DNA of 41,219 nucleotides. Origin: Micromonospora wenchangensis. GTDB lineage: Bacteria; Actinomycetota; Actinomycetes; Mycobacteriales; Micromonosporaceae. The notes below the pieces were generated by a model. The model searched no databases and was not told the origin of the DNA. It was given only the letters and a program-made list of their open reading frames with translations. Position 1 is the stretch's first letter, and every line of letters starts with the position of its first letter. Positions 23,845-32,491 of this stretch are shown here, in pieces. The position numbers were made by a program, and so were the translations under genes. The stretch covers positions 1-41,219 of the forward strand of contig NZ_MZMV01000059.1 in assembly GCF_002210435.1 (NCBI RefSeq), written 5' to 3'.

Positions 23845-24738
23845 ATGAACGACACCGCGGTACGCCTGACCGGGCTCACCCGGCGGTTCGGCCCCGTCCG
23901 GGCCGTCGACGGGATCGACCTGACCATCGCGTCGGGCAGCACGGTCGCCCTGCTCGGTCCCAACGGCGCCGGCAAGACGACCACCATCTCGCTCCTGCTC
24001 GGCCTCGCCCCACCCGACGCCGGCACGGTGACGCTGTTGGGCCGGCCACCGGGCGAGGCGGTCCGGGCCGGCCAGGTGGGGGCGATGGTGCAGGACGCCG
24101 GTTTCGTCCCCGGTGCCACGGTGCGGGACCTGGTCGCACTCGCCCGAGGGTTGTATCCCCGGCCGCTGGACACCGCCCGGGTGCTCGCCCTGGCCGGGCT
24201 GACCGACCTGGCCGACCGCCGGTTGGACCGGCTCTCCGGCGGCGAGACGCAGCGGGCGCGGTTCGCCTTCGCGTTGGCCGGTGGCCCGGACCTGCTGGTC
24301 CTGGACGAGCCCAGCGCGGCGCTGGACGTCGCCGCCCGGCAGGCGTTCTGGGCGGCCATCCGCCGGTACGCCGCCGACGGTCACACCGTCCTGTTCAGCA
24401 CCCACCACCTGCACGAGGCCGACGAGTACGCCGACCGGGTGGTGCTGCTGGCCGGCGGGCGGGTGGTGGCCGACGGCTCGCCCGCACAGGTCCGGGCGGT
24501 GGCCGGCGGCCGTACGGTGGCCTTCGACCTCGCCGACGGGTCGGTGGCGGGCCTCGACCTGCTGCCCGGCGTCCGTTCGGTACAGGTCCGGGGCGGTCGG
24601 GTGGCGCTCACCACCGACGACGCCGACGCCACCGTGCTGGCGCTGGCCGCCGACCGGGGCTTCCGGGGCCTGGAGGTCACCGGCGTCGGGCTGGAGGCGG
24701 CCTTCCTCACCCTCACCGGCACGGAAGGGAACCACTGA
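23845..24738 (+). CDS. ABC-2 type exporter ATP-binding protein
   Basis: 297 residues from the ATG at 23845. The frame is open upstream, but ABC homology begins here and TAGCGT seven bases before implies a leaderless mRNA. Walker A is GPNGAGKT (about 39-46), the signature is LSGGETQR, and Walker B is LLVLDEPSAALD; the switch histidine lies in STHHLHEAD. DrrA/CcmA-like architecture with a C-terminal extension (from about 220) typical of drug or bacteriocin exporters. It forms an operon with the permease (1 nt gap), histidine kinase and response regulator. The substrate is unknown. Confidence 0.92.
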   Translation: MNDTAVRLTGLTRRFGPVRAVDGIDLTIASGSTVALLGPNGAGKTTTISLLLGLAPPDAGTVTLLGRPPGEAVRAGQVGAMVQDAGFVPGATVRDLVALARGLYPRPLDTARVLALAGLTDLADRRLDRLSGGETQRARFAFALAGGPDLLVLDEPSAALDVAARQAFWAAIRRYAADGHTVLFSTHHLHEADEYADRVVLLAGGRVVADGSPAQVRAVAGGRTVAFDLADGSVAGLDLLPGVRSVQVRGGRVALTTDDADATVLALAADRGFRGLEVTGVGLEAAFLTLTGTEGNH

Positions 24739-24739
24739 C

Positions 24740-25471
24740 ATGCGCGCCTATCTGCAGTTCGAGCTACGCCGTCTGGCCCGGGACCCGCGGCTGGCGATGT
24801 TCACCGTGCTGGGCCCGGTCGTCACCTACGTGATCTTCTCGGGCCTGCTTCCAGCGGGCGACCGGCTGGAGGGCGTCACCGCCGCCGCCGCGCTCATGGT
24901 CGGCCTGGCCGGCTACGGCGCGATGGCCGGGGTGCTCTCGGTGGGCTCGTCGGTGGCCCAGGAGCGCGCGGTGCGCTGGCTGCACCAACTGCGGGTCACC
25001 CCGCTGTCCCCCCGCCGGGTGGTCGCGGTGAAGGCCCTGGTCAGCACCGTGAGCGGGGTGCCGCCGCTGGTCGCGGTGGGCATCGCCGGACGCCTCCAGC
25101 ACCACGTCGAGCTACCTGCCGGCAGGTGGGTGGCCCTGCTGGTGCTGATGTGGGTCGGCACGGTGCCGTTCGCGCTGCTCGGGCTCGCCATCGGGTACGG
25201 CCTCACCCCGCAGCTCGCCCAGCCGGTCAACTTCCTCGCCTTCCTCAGCCTGTCGGTGCTCGGCGGACTGCTGGTGCCGACGGCGTACTTCCCCGACCTG
25301 CTGCGGCACCTGGCGCACACGCTGCCGACGTACCGGTTCGCCGAACTCGGCTGGCGTACGGCGGCCGGCCTGGCCCCCGACCCGACCGGACTGGCAGTGC
25401 TCGCCGGGTGGACGGTGGCCTTCGGCGTGCTCGCCGCGGTGGCGTACCACCGGTCGACCGCGCATCGTTGA
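24740..25471 (+). CDS. ABC-2 type exporter permease
   Basis: 243 residues with about six hydrophobic segments; the ATG at 24740 follows the ATPase stop by one base and has GAAGGGA upstream. It shows the layout of ABC-2 permeases (DrrB/NodJ type): a short cytoplasmic N-terminus (RLARDPRLA), a GYGAMAGVLSVGSSVAQERA stretch spanning the first cytoplasmic loop, and LGGLLVPTAYFP before the last helices. It should form the membrane channel with the upstream ATPase. The downstream kinase and regulator probably adjust its expression to membrane stress or to the exported compound. Confidence 0.9.
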   Translation: MRAYLQFELRRLARDPRLAMFTVLGPVVTYVIFSGLLPAGDRLEGVTAAAALMVGLAGYGAMAGVLSVGSSVAQERAVRWLHQLRVTPLSPRRVVAVKALVSTVSGVPPLVAVGIAGRLQHHVELPAGRWVALLVLMWVGTVPFALLGLAIGYGLTPQLAQPVNFLAFLSLSVLGGLLVPTAYFPDLLRHLAHTLPTYRFAELGWRTAAGLAPDPTGLAVLAGWTVAFGVLAAVAYHRSTAHR

Positions 25472-25492
25472 GATCCCGCTACGGTGTCGACC

Positions 25493-26647
25493 ATGCCCGG
25501 TGCCACGATCGCGGCCCCCGCCACCGGCCGCCGCCACCGGCGGGGCTTCCTGCTCGTGGCGTCGCACACGCTCTGGTTCTGGCTGCTGCTGCCACCGTCC
25601 ACCGCGATCGCCCACGGGCAGGTACGCCCGACGGCGGTCGCGGCGGCCGGGCTCGTCACCTTCGCGCTGCTGTACCTCGCGCTGGTGGCGGTTCCGGTGG
25701 CCGACCTGGTGGTCCCGCCCGTGCTGTCCCACCTGGGCCTGCTGGTGTTCGCGGCGCTCGGGGTGGGCCTCGCGGGCGCGTACGCCGGCGGCCCCGAGGG
25801 CTGGCTGATCCTACTGACGTACGTCGCGACGGCCGGTGCGGTCGGGCTGGTCCGACCGGTCCAGGGGTTCGCCTGGGTCGGCGGCAGTGCCGCTGCCGTC
25901 CTGATGATCGGGGCGGCGCACCGGGTACCGGTCGGCGACACCGCCGCCTCGGCACTGATCACGGTGCTGGCGGGCGCCATGACCCTGGCGTTCACCCGGA
26001 CGGCCCGACTGGTGGCGGAGCTGCGCCGCACCCAGCAGGAGCTGGCCCGGACAGCGGTCGAGCAGGAACGGCTGCGGTTCGCCCGGGACCTGCACGATCT
26101 GCTCGGCCACACCCTGTCACTCGTGGTGGTGAAGGCGGAGGTGGTGCGCCGGCTCGCCCCGACCGATCCGGGGCGGGCAGCGGCAGAGGCCCGTGACATC
26201 GAGCGGATCGGCCGTACCGCGCTCGCCGAGGTACGCGAGGCGGTCACCGGTTACCGGGACCGGAGCTTCGGACGGGAACTGGACGGTGCCCGGACCGCCC
26301 TCGCCGACGGGGGAATCACCGTCACCGTGCGGCAACCCGGTCGGCCGCTGCCGGTGGAGGCGGACGACGCGTTCGGCTGGGTGCTGCGGGAGGGGGTGAC
26401 GAACGTGCTACGGCACAGCCGTGCGTCCCGTTGCGAGATCGAGGTGCGCGCCGACGTCGAGGAGTCGGTGCTGACCATCGGCGACGACGGTGTCGGTGGC
26501 CGGGTCGAGCCGGGCAACGGCCTGCGGGGTCTGGCCGAACGGCTCGCACGGGCGGGCGGGGAACTGCACGTCACCTCCGCCCGTGGCGGCGGTGTGCGGC
26601 TCACCGCCCGGATTCCCACCGGCACGGGCGGGTCGGCGCGCGGATGA
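25493..26647 (+). CDS. DesK-type sensor histidine kinase
   Basis: About 384 residues from the ATG at 25493; a GTG at 25484 is also in frame and neither has a clear ribosome site. Five or six membrane helices (about 15-160) make up the whole sensor, with no sizeable extracellular domain, which suits detection of membrane state or membrane-active compounds. HisKA_3 dimerisation box: RDLHDLLGHTLS with phospho-acceptor H201. The ATPase N box is EGVTNVLRHS and the G boxes are GDDGVGG and GNGLRGLAERL. It overlaps the response regulator gene by 4 bp (ATGA). Confidence 0.92.
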   Translation: MPGATIAAPATGRRHRRGFLLVASHTLWFWLLLPPSTAIAHGQVRPTAVAAAGLVTFALLYLALVAVPVADLVVPPVLSHLGLLVFAALGVGLAGAYAGGPEGWLILLTYVATAGAVGLVRPVQGFAWVGGSAAAVLMIGAAHRVPVGDTAASALITVLAGAMTLAFTRTARLVAELRRTQQELARTAVEQERLRFARDLHDLLGHTLSLVVVKAEVVRRLAPTDPGRAAAEARDIERIGRTALAEVREAVTGYRDRSFGRELDGARTALADGGITVTVRQPGRPLPVEADDAFGWVLREGVTNVLRHSRASRCEIEVRADVEESVLTIGDDGVGGRVEPGNGLRGLAERLARAGGELHVTSARGGGVRLTARIPTGTGGSARG

Positions 26648-27249
26648 TCCGGCTGCTGCTCGCCGAGGACCAGGGCATGATGCGCGGCGCACTGGCCCTG
26701 CTGCTCAACCTCGAACCCGACATGGAGGTGGTGGCCGAGGCCGGCACCGGCACCGCCGCGTTGGCGGCGGCCCTGCGGGTCCGCCCCGACGTGGCCCTGT
26801 TGGACATCGAGATGCCCGCCGGCAGCGGGCTGGACACCGCAGCGGCGTTGCGGCAGCAACTGCCCTCCTGCCGGGTCCTGATCCTCACCACGTTCGGGCG
26901 ACCCGGCTACCTGCGCCGGGCAATGGAGGCCGGGGCGCGAGGATTCCTGGTCAAGGACCGGCCGGTGGAGGAGTTGGCGGTGGCGGTCCGGCGGGTGCTG
27001 GCTGGTGAGCGGGTGATCGATCCGGCGCTGGCGGCGGCGGCCCTGGCGACCGGCCCGAACCCGCTCACCGAACGGGAACGGGAGGTGCTCGCCGCCACCG
27101 TGGACGGTGCCACGGTGGCTGACGTCGCTGCCCGGCTGCACCTGTCGGAGAGCACGGTCCGCAACTACCTGTCGGCGGCGATCGGCAAGACGGGCACCCG
27201 CAACCGGATCGAGGCGGCCCACACCGCCCGCGCCAACGGCTGGCTCTGA
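26644..27249 (+). CDS. NarL/LuxR-family response regulator
   Basis: 201 residues. Receiver domain (1-120) with the acidic pair in AEDQ (E8, D9), phospho-acceptor D54 (ALLDIEMP) and conserved K in LVKDRP. The C-terminal LuxR-type HTH (138-200) includes LTEREREVLAA and VADVAARLHLSESTVRNYLS. It is DesR-like in sequence. Last gene of the exporter operon; probable target is the promoter upstream of the ATPase gene (dyad at 23773). Confidence 0.93.
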   Translation: MIRLLLAEDQGMMRGALALLLNLEPDMEVVAEAGTGTAALAAALRVRPDVALLDIEMPAGSGLDTAAALRQQLPSCRVLILTTFGRPGYLRRAMEAGARGFLVKDRPVEELAVAVRRVLAGERVIDPALAAAALATGPNPLTEREREVLAATVDGATVADVAARLHLSESTVRNYLSAAIGKTGTRNRIEAAHTARANGWL

Positions 27250-27278
27250 CCGGCCCCCCGTCCTGGACGGGGGGCCGG
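27250..27278. terminator. Bidirectional hairpin terminator
   Basis: Perfect 13-bp stem (27250-27262 with 27266-27278) and a CTG loop, immediately after the response regulator stop and 2 nt from the stop of the convergent GNAT gene. Confidence 0.85.
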
Positions 27279-27280
27279 GT

Positions 27281-27877
27281 TCAGACGGCTGGTCGATCGC
27301 CCCGGATGCGGGCGTGCAGGTGCATGTCGTGCCGGCCGTCGGCGTGCACGGCGTCGCTGCGCTTGGTGCCCTCCAGAAGGAAACCGGCGCGCAGGGCGGT
27401 CCGGCAGGAGGCGACGTTGCGGGTCGAGTGGTCCAGGTGCAGCCGGTGGAAGCCCGCCTCGTCCAGCGCCCAACCGCCCAGCGCCGTCAACGCCCGGGAG
27501 GCCACCCCCGCCCGGCGGGCGGCCGGAAGCACCCAGTACGCGCACCCGGCGACGCCGTCATCGAGATCCATGCTGGTCAGGGCGATGCGGCCGAGCACCT
27601 CGACGCCGTCGCGGGTCACCGCCCAACTGGCGCCGGTCTCCCCCGCCCAGGCCCGGTGATAGCCCTCGAACCACGCACGGACCTGGCTCTCGGAGGCCGG
27701 ATGACGGGTGTGCCAGTGCCGGATCTCCGGGTCCCGGTAGGCGGCCAGGAACACCGGGGCATCGGACGCCTCCCAGGGCCGCAGGACCAGGCCCCCCGGC
27801 GCGGCGAGGGTCGGCTGCGCACCGGCGGCGAGGGCCCCGGCGGGAATGGCCGGTGGCGTGGAGAGAGGGACCCGCAC
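27281..27877 (-). CDS. GNAT-family N-acetyltransferase (RimJ/RimL-like)
   Basis: 198 residues from the GTG at 27877, with GGAGG 7 nt upstream. The fold markers are LVLRPWEASDAPVFLAAYRDPEIRHW near the start (split across beta1-alpha1), VLGRIALTSMD, the acetyl-CoA loop region VLPAARRAGVASRAL (equivalent to R/Q-x-x-G-x-G/A) and HLDHSTRNVASCRTALRAGF near the end, the classic N-x-A-S-x-x-x-x-x-K/R-x-G-F motif. It should transfer acetyl groups to an amine, either a protein N-terminus or a small molecule; the substrate is unknown. It lies 32 nt downstream of the AlkZ-like gene and is probably cotranscribed. Confidence 0.88.
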   Translation of the reverse strand: MRVPLSTPPAIPAGALAAGAQPTLAAPGGLVLRPWEASDAPVFLAAYRDPEIRHWHTRHPASESQVRAWFEGYHRAWAGETGASWAVTRDGVEVLGRIALTSMDLDDGVAGCAYWVLPAARRAGVASRALTALGGWALDEAGFHRLHLDHSTRNVASCRTALRAGFLLEGTKRSDAVHADGRHDMHLHARIRGDRPAV

Positions 27878-27909
27878 GCCTCATCCTCCCCCGGTGCCGT
27901 GGGCCGGTG

Positions 27910-29016
27910 TCAAACCCCGCCCGGGGCGGCGACGTCGACGTCGACGCGGGGGACGCCCCGGTGCTCGGCGAGGCGTTCCGCCTGCGCGACGATGCCGTCG
28001 CGGACGGCCGCGGGCAGCTTCCGCCACGGCTGGACGGCGAGCGTCAGTGTCCGGCCGGCCTTACGGGAACGCCAGGTGCCGACGATCTCACCGCCGGCCA
28101 GGACGGCGCCGGGGCGGCCCAGCACCGGCCACAACTGCTTGGCGTGGGCCGCGTCCGGCACCAGGGTCGTCCGGTCCCGCGCCTGGAGGAAGAGGTCGAA
28201 CGGGCCGAGCAGGCGGACGGCCGTGGTGTCGGCGGCACCGGCGAGCGCCGGCTCGTCGGCGGCGAGCAGCGAGCGGACCTCCCCGTCGACCCGTACCTCG
28301 ACCACGTCCTCGGGCCAGCGGGCCCGCACGTCCCTGACCGGGGCGTCGAGGTAGTCGGCGACCTGCCTGGGGGTGGCCGGACCGAGCAGCCGCAGGTAGG
28401 CGCGGACCAGGTCGAACCGGTCGCCGGGCGGGGCGGCCCGGGTGAACCCGGGGATGCGGTGCAGGACCGGTGGCGAGGTGCCGGGGCGCAGCTCCAGCCC
28501 GGCCCGCACGGCCGCCAGCCGGAACGGCATCTCGTAGAGGTGGGTGGCGGCGCAGGGGCGGCAGAACCGCAGGTAGGGCTCGGGCAGCAGCTCGGCCAGC
28601 CGCCCGGACACGTCGCCCTTGACCGTCGGGGTGGTGACCACGGCCCGCATCCGGGCCGCCACCTCGTCGAGGGCGGCCAGGTTGCCGATGCCGGCGGCCT
28701 TCAGCGGCCGGGCCGCGTCGTAGATGCGTTTGCCCGCGTCCGCGTCGGAGTACGGCGCGACCGCCCCCGCCACCTCGGCCACGTCGGCGCGACGGTAGAG
28801 GTGCGGCGCGGCGCGGACGGTCCAGAGCAGGACCAGGTCGTCCGCGACGGGTGCCGTCACCTCGACACCGCGTAGGGCCAGGGCCCACCGGCCGCCGTCC
28901 GGGCCGGTGTCCTGCACCCCGATGTCGAGCACGGCGGTGTCCGCCGGGGTGCCCCCGGCCCGGTCGAGTTGCTGCGCCCCGACCCGGAACTGCATCACCT
29001 GACGGCGGTCGATCAT
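27910..29016 (-). CDS. AlkZ-like winged-helix DNA glycosylase family protein (HTH_42)
   Basis: 368 residues from the ATG at 29016. The pattern of repeated winged-helix domains, the RQVADYLDAPVRDVRARWP helix-turn-helix and the LLGPFDLFLQARDR stretch places it in the AlkZ/YcaQ group (HTH_42). That group includes glycosylases that unhook interstrand crosslinks or remove bulky alkyl adducts, often for self-protection by antibiotic producers. The QxD/QxQ-type catalytic motif probably corresponds to QARDR, so activity is plausible but not shown. A TAGGCT hexamer (29023-29028) lies 7 nt before the ATG, so the mRNA is probably leaderless. The GNAT gene follows. Confidence 0.8.
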   Translation of the reverse strand: MIDRRQVMQFRVGAQQLDRAGGTPADTAVLDIGVQDTGPDGGRWALALRGVEVTAPVADDLVLLWTVRAAPHLYRRADVAEVAGAVAPYSDADAGKRIYDAARPLKAAGIGNLAALDEVAARMRAVVTTPTVKGDVSGRLAELLPEPYLRFCRPCAATHLYEMPFRLAAVRAGLELRPGTSPPVLHRIPGFTRAAPPGDRFDLVRAYLRLLGPATPRQVADYLDAPVRDVRARWPEDVVEVRVDGEVRSLLAADEPALAGAADTTAVRLLGPFDLFLQARDRTTLVPDAAHAKQLWPVLGRPGAVLAGGEIVGTWRSRKAGRTLTLAVQPWRKLPAAVRDGIVAQAERLAEHRGVPRVDVDVAAPGGV

Positions 29017-29054
29017 CCGACCAGCCTAGGTGTCACCCCCGACAACCCCGGCCG

Positions 29055-29088
29055 GTCGTGGCCGGCACCCCGGGGTGCCGGCCACGAC
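29055..29088. terminator. 34-bp perfect palindrome terminator
   Basis: Two 17-bp halves (29055-29071 and 29072-29088) are exactly complementary with no extra loop. It lies 13 nt beyond the stop of the FtsX-type permease gene and upstream of the AlkZ-like gene. Confidence 0.8.
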
Positions 29089-29100
29089 GGGCGGACACCG

Positions 29101-31587
29101 CTACTCCCGGAGCCCGACGTGGTCGACCGGTGGGACCCGCAGCAGCCGGCGGACCGGCCACACCGTCGTCGCCAGCGACAGCAGGGCGACACCGCCGAGC
29201 ACCACCACCGCCCCCAGCGGCGGCACGTACGGCACCGGGCTGCCGGTCAACGCGGCGACGATCGCACCCAGGGTCAGCGCCGCGACCGTCGCGCCGATCA
29301 GCACCGCGCTGCCGAGCAGCCCGGCCTGCTCGGCAAGGACCATCCGGCGGATCTGCCGCCGGGTGACCCCGACCAGCCGCAGCAGCGCCAGCTCACGGCG
29401 GCGGGCCAGCGCGGCCAGCACCATCGTGGTGGCCGCGGCCAACGCCGCGTAGCCCACCAGCACCCCGATCAGCAGCCGGTTCAGCCAGGCACCCAGCGCC
29501 AGGTCGGTGCCGATCTGCCGGGTCCGGGTGGCCGCGTCGCGTACCTGCCCGCCCGGCTGCCCGGCCGCCCAGGCGGCCAGCGGCGCGTCGGCGTTCGGGT
29601 CGGCGCGGACCAGGATCTCGTCGGCGGTGGCCCCGGCGGTGTGCCCGGCGACCGTCCCGGTGGCCAGCGTGACGTCACCGAAACCGAGGCCCCGGCCGTA
29701 GACCGCCACGACCCGCAGGGTCACCGGGCTGCCGTCGCCCAGCCACAGGTCCGCCCGGTCGCCGACCCGCCACCCGGACGCGGACGCCTGCGTCGTGGAC
29801 AACGCGACCGTGCCCACGGCCAGGTCGGCCAGGTCACCGTCGCGCACGTCGAGGTCCATCGTGTCGGTGAGGCCGACCGGGTCGACGGCCTGCGCGGGGA
29901 CCGGCGTGATGCCGTCGAGCGACGACCGCACCACCACCTGGGTCCGGCGCACACCCGTGGCGGCCCGCACCCCGGGCAGCGCGCGGACCTGACCGGCGGC
30001 GTCGGCGGGCAGCCCACCCGGCGCGGTCAGCACCCGCCCGGCGAGCGTCCCCGCGCCGCTCTGGGCGAGCGTCTGCCGTTCCAGGTTGGTCTGGAAGAAC
30101 CAGACCGAGCCACCGAGCCCGACGGCCAGCACCAGGAAGGTCAGCACCGTCGCCGTGCCCCGCGCGGTGGCCCGCAGGTTGGCCGCGGCCAGGTAGCCGC
30201 CGACCCCCCAGAGGCGGGGCAGCGCCGGGGTGAGCAGCCGCGCGACGTACCCGTTGATCCACGGCGCGAGCAGCCCCACCGCGACGACGAACAGGTAGAG
30301 CATGCCGACCGCGCCGGCCAGCGCGCCCGTCGAGCCGGTACCGCCGGCGGCGACCGCCCCGGACGAGACGGCGCCGGCCAGCGACAGGCCACCGGCGACC
30401 AGCCGCACCCGGCCCGGAGGGCGGGACTCGACGGCGCTCTCGCCGAGCGCCTCGACCGGTTTGATCGCGGTGACCCGACGCCCGGCGACCAGGGCGGCGA
30501 GCACCGCCACCAGCACCGCCGTGCCGGCGGCGGCCGGCACCGCGAGCAGGCCGCCGGTCATCGGGAAGCCGGCCGGCACGAAGCCCCGGTCGACCAGCTC
30601 CCCCTGCACCCAGCGGGCGGCCAGCAGACCGGCGGGCCCGCCGAGCGCGGCGGCGACCAGGGCGAGCAGGGCGGCCTCGGCGAGCAGCATCCGACGCACC
30701 TGCCCCGGGGTGGCCGCGATCGCGCGCAGCAGCGCCAGGTCCCGGCGACGGTGCCGGACGGAGAGTCCGATCGTGCCGGCCACCACGGAGACGATCAGCA
30801 GGACGACGTACCCGCCGAAGGCCGCGCCGACGCTGACCAGCAGGCCCTGGGCGGCCAGCTCCGCCGGCTGCTCGACCGTGCCCCGGTCGGCGTCGACGTG
30901 GACGGTGGCGCCGGTGGGCGCGGCGACCCGACGGACCGCGTCGGCGACCGCGTCGCGGTCGGCGTCGGGGGCGAGCCGCACGCCGACCGTGTCCACCCGG
31001 CCCGGGTGGGCCGACAGCCGGGCCGCCTGCGCGTCGGTGAACAACACCGCGTCGGTGCCGGTGTCGACGGCGGCGCTCACCCGGTAGGACCGGGCGACCC
31101 CGCCGACGACCAGGTCGATCCGGTCGCCGGGGGACACGCCGAGCCGGACGTCGACCGCCACCTCGTCGTCGGCGCGGGGCGCGACGCCGGTGCTGACCGG
31201 CCGGCCGGCGAAGGCGTACGTGGCCCAGCCGTGCCCGTCGGCCGGGGGCACGCCGATCGGCACCCGGTCGTCGCCGGTGGCGTCCGCGACGCCGGGCAGC
31301 CGACGGACGCGGTCCACCAGGGCGGCGTCCACCGTGCCACCCTCGGGCAGGGCGACCGTGCTGGTGGTGGTGTCGCCGCCGAACTCCCGGGTCTGCTGGC
31401 TGAGCGTGCGGTGGGCGACGACCAGGTCGGCCGTCGCCCAGAGCCGGGGCTCCGGCCGCCACCGCAGCCCGGACTCGACGAGGGTGCCCATGGCGACCAG
31501 GATCGTCACCCCGGCGAGCAGGGCGAGCAGCGTCGCGACGGCCGGGCCGCCGCGGTGACGCAGCAGCCGGACGGCGAGCCGGGTCAC
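29101..31587 (-). CDS. FtsX/MacB-type ABC transporter permease
   Basis: 828 residues from a GTG overlapping the ATPase stop (GTGA). It is a duplicated FtsX permease: N-terminal helix (about 15-38), a large extracytoplasmic domain (40-250), three helices around 255-375, a central helix pair, a second extracytoplasmic domain (about 490-680) and three C-terminal helices (from about 690). The segments RHRRRDLALLRAIAATPGQVRRMLL and RRRELALLRLVGVTRRQIRRMVL, each split here only by notation, are the two FtsX repeats. Such MacB/YknZ-like permeases act mechanically on envelope substrates such as peptides, lipids or antibiotics. Last gene of the kinase, regulator, ATPase, permease operon. Confidence 0.92.
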   Translation of the reverse strand: MTRLAVRLLRHRGGPAVATLLALLAGVTILVAMGTLVESGLRWRPEPRLWATADLVVAHRTLSQQTREFGGDTTTSTVALPEGGTVDAALVDRVRRLPGVADATGDDRVPIGVPPADGHGWATYAFAGRPVSTGVAPRADDEVAVDVRLGVSPGDRIDLVVGGVARSYRVSAAVDTGTDAVLFTDAQAARLSAHPGRVDTVGVRLAPDADRDAVADAVRRVAAPTGATVHVDADRGTVEQPAELAAQGLLVSVGAAFGGYVVLLIVSVVAGTIGLSVRHRRRDLALLRAIAATPGQVRRMLLAEAALLALVAAALGGPAGLLAARWVQGELVDRGFVPAGFPMTGGLLAVPAAAGTAVLVAVLAALVAGRRVTAIKPVEALGESAVESRPPGRVRLVAGGLSLAGAVSSGAVAAGGTGSTGALAGAVGMLYLFVVAVGLLAPWINGYVARLLTPALPRLWGVGGYLAAANLRATARGTATVLTFLVLAVGLGGSVWFFQTNLERQTLAQSGAGTLAGRVLTAPGGLPADAAGQVRALPGVRAATGVRRTQVVVRSSLDGITPVPAQAVDPVGLTDTMDLDVRDGDLADLAVGTVALSTTQASASGWRVGDRADLWLGDGSPVTLRVVAVYGRGLGFGDVTLATGTVAGHTAGATADEILVRADPNADAPLAAWAAGQPGGQVRDAATRTRQIGTDLALGAWLNRLLIGVLVGYAALAAATTMVLAALARRRELALLRLVGVTRRQIRRMVLAEQAGLLGSAVLIGATVAALTLGAIVAALTGSPVPYVPPLGAVVVLGGVALLSLATTVWPVRRLLRVPPVDHVGLRE

Positions 31588-32381
31588 CGGACGGCCCGCC
31601 CGTCCAGCGCCGCCAGGCGTTCGGCGATCCGGGCCGCCCCGGACCGCGGCAGGTCGGCGACGATCCGGCCGTCGGCCAGCACCAGCACCCGGTCGGCGTA
31701 CGACGCGGCGACCGGGTCGTGGGTCACCATGACCACGGTCAACCCGTGTTCGTCGACGATCGCGCGTAGCAGCGTCAACACCTGGGCCGCGGTGTGCGAG
31801 TCGAGCGCCCCGGTGGGCTCGTCGCAGAAAACCACCTCGGGTCGGGTGGCGAGCGCGCGGGCGATCGCCACCCGCTGCTGCTGGCCGCCGGAGAGCGCGG
31901 CCGGCCGGTGGCGCAGCCGGTCGGTGAGCCCGACCCGCGCCACCACCTGACCCAGCCAGGCCCGGTCGGGGCGGACCCCGGCCAGCCGCAGCGGCAGCAC
32001 GATGTTCTCCTCGACGGTGAGCGCGCCGATCAGGTTGAACGCCTGGAAGACGAACCCCATCCGGGTCCGCCGCAGCTCGGTCAGCCGGGTCTCGGACAGG
32101 GTCGACAGGTCGGTGTCGCCGAGGACGACCCGGCCGGAGGTGGGCCGGTCGAGCCCGGCGGCGACGTGCAACAGGGTGCTCTTGCCGGACCCGGAGGGGC
32201 CCATCACGGCGGTGAAGGTGCCCCGGTCGAAACCGACGTCGACCCCGGCCAGCGCGGTCACCGGGGTGGGGCCGGACGGGTAGACCCGGGTGAGCCGGGT
32301 GACGCGCACCGCCGTGCCGACGGGCCCCGCCGGGTCGACGGTCCGTACGGGGTCGAGGGGGTGTGCCGGATGGACTGGCAT
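31584..32381 (-). CDS. MacB/LolD-type ABC transporter ATP-binding protein
   Basis: 265 residues. Walker A MGPSGSGKST, Q-loop FVFQAFNLI, signature LSGGQQQR, Walker B VVFCDEPTGALD and VMVTHDP switch region, all typical of the MacB/LolD/YknY subfamily that pairs with FtsX permeases. The first 25 residues (PAHPLDPVRTVDPAG) are an unusual Pro-rich lead. The ATG at 32381 is preceded by a weak AGG. There are 110 nt between it and the upstream regulator gene, so it may have its own promoter as well. Confidence 0.93.
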   Translation of the reverse strand: MPVHPAHPLDPVRTVDPAGPVGTAVRVTRLTRVYPSGPTPVTALAGVDVGFDRGTFTAVMGPSGSGKSTLLHVAAGLDRPTSGRVVLGDTDLSTLSETRLTELRRTRMGFVFQAFNLIGALTVEENIVLPLRLAGVRPDRAWLGQVVARVGLTDRLRHRPAALSGGQQQRVAIARALATRPEVVFCDEPTGALDSHTAAQVLTLLRAIVDEHGLTVVMVTHDPVAASYADRVLVLADGRIVADLPRSGAARIAERLAALDGRAVR

Positions 32382-32491
32382 CCTGGTGGCCTTCCGGGTC
32401 AGCGGGTGTGGGCTGCGCGCACCAGGAACGCTATGCAGGTGCAGGACCGGGAACCATCCAGCGGGCTGCCCGGACGGCGGTACCGCAGGCG

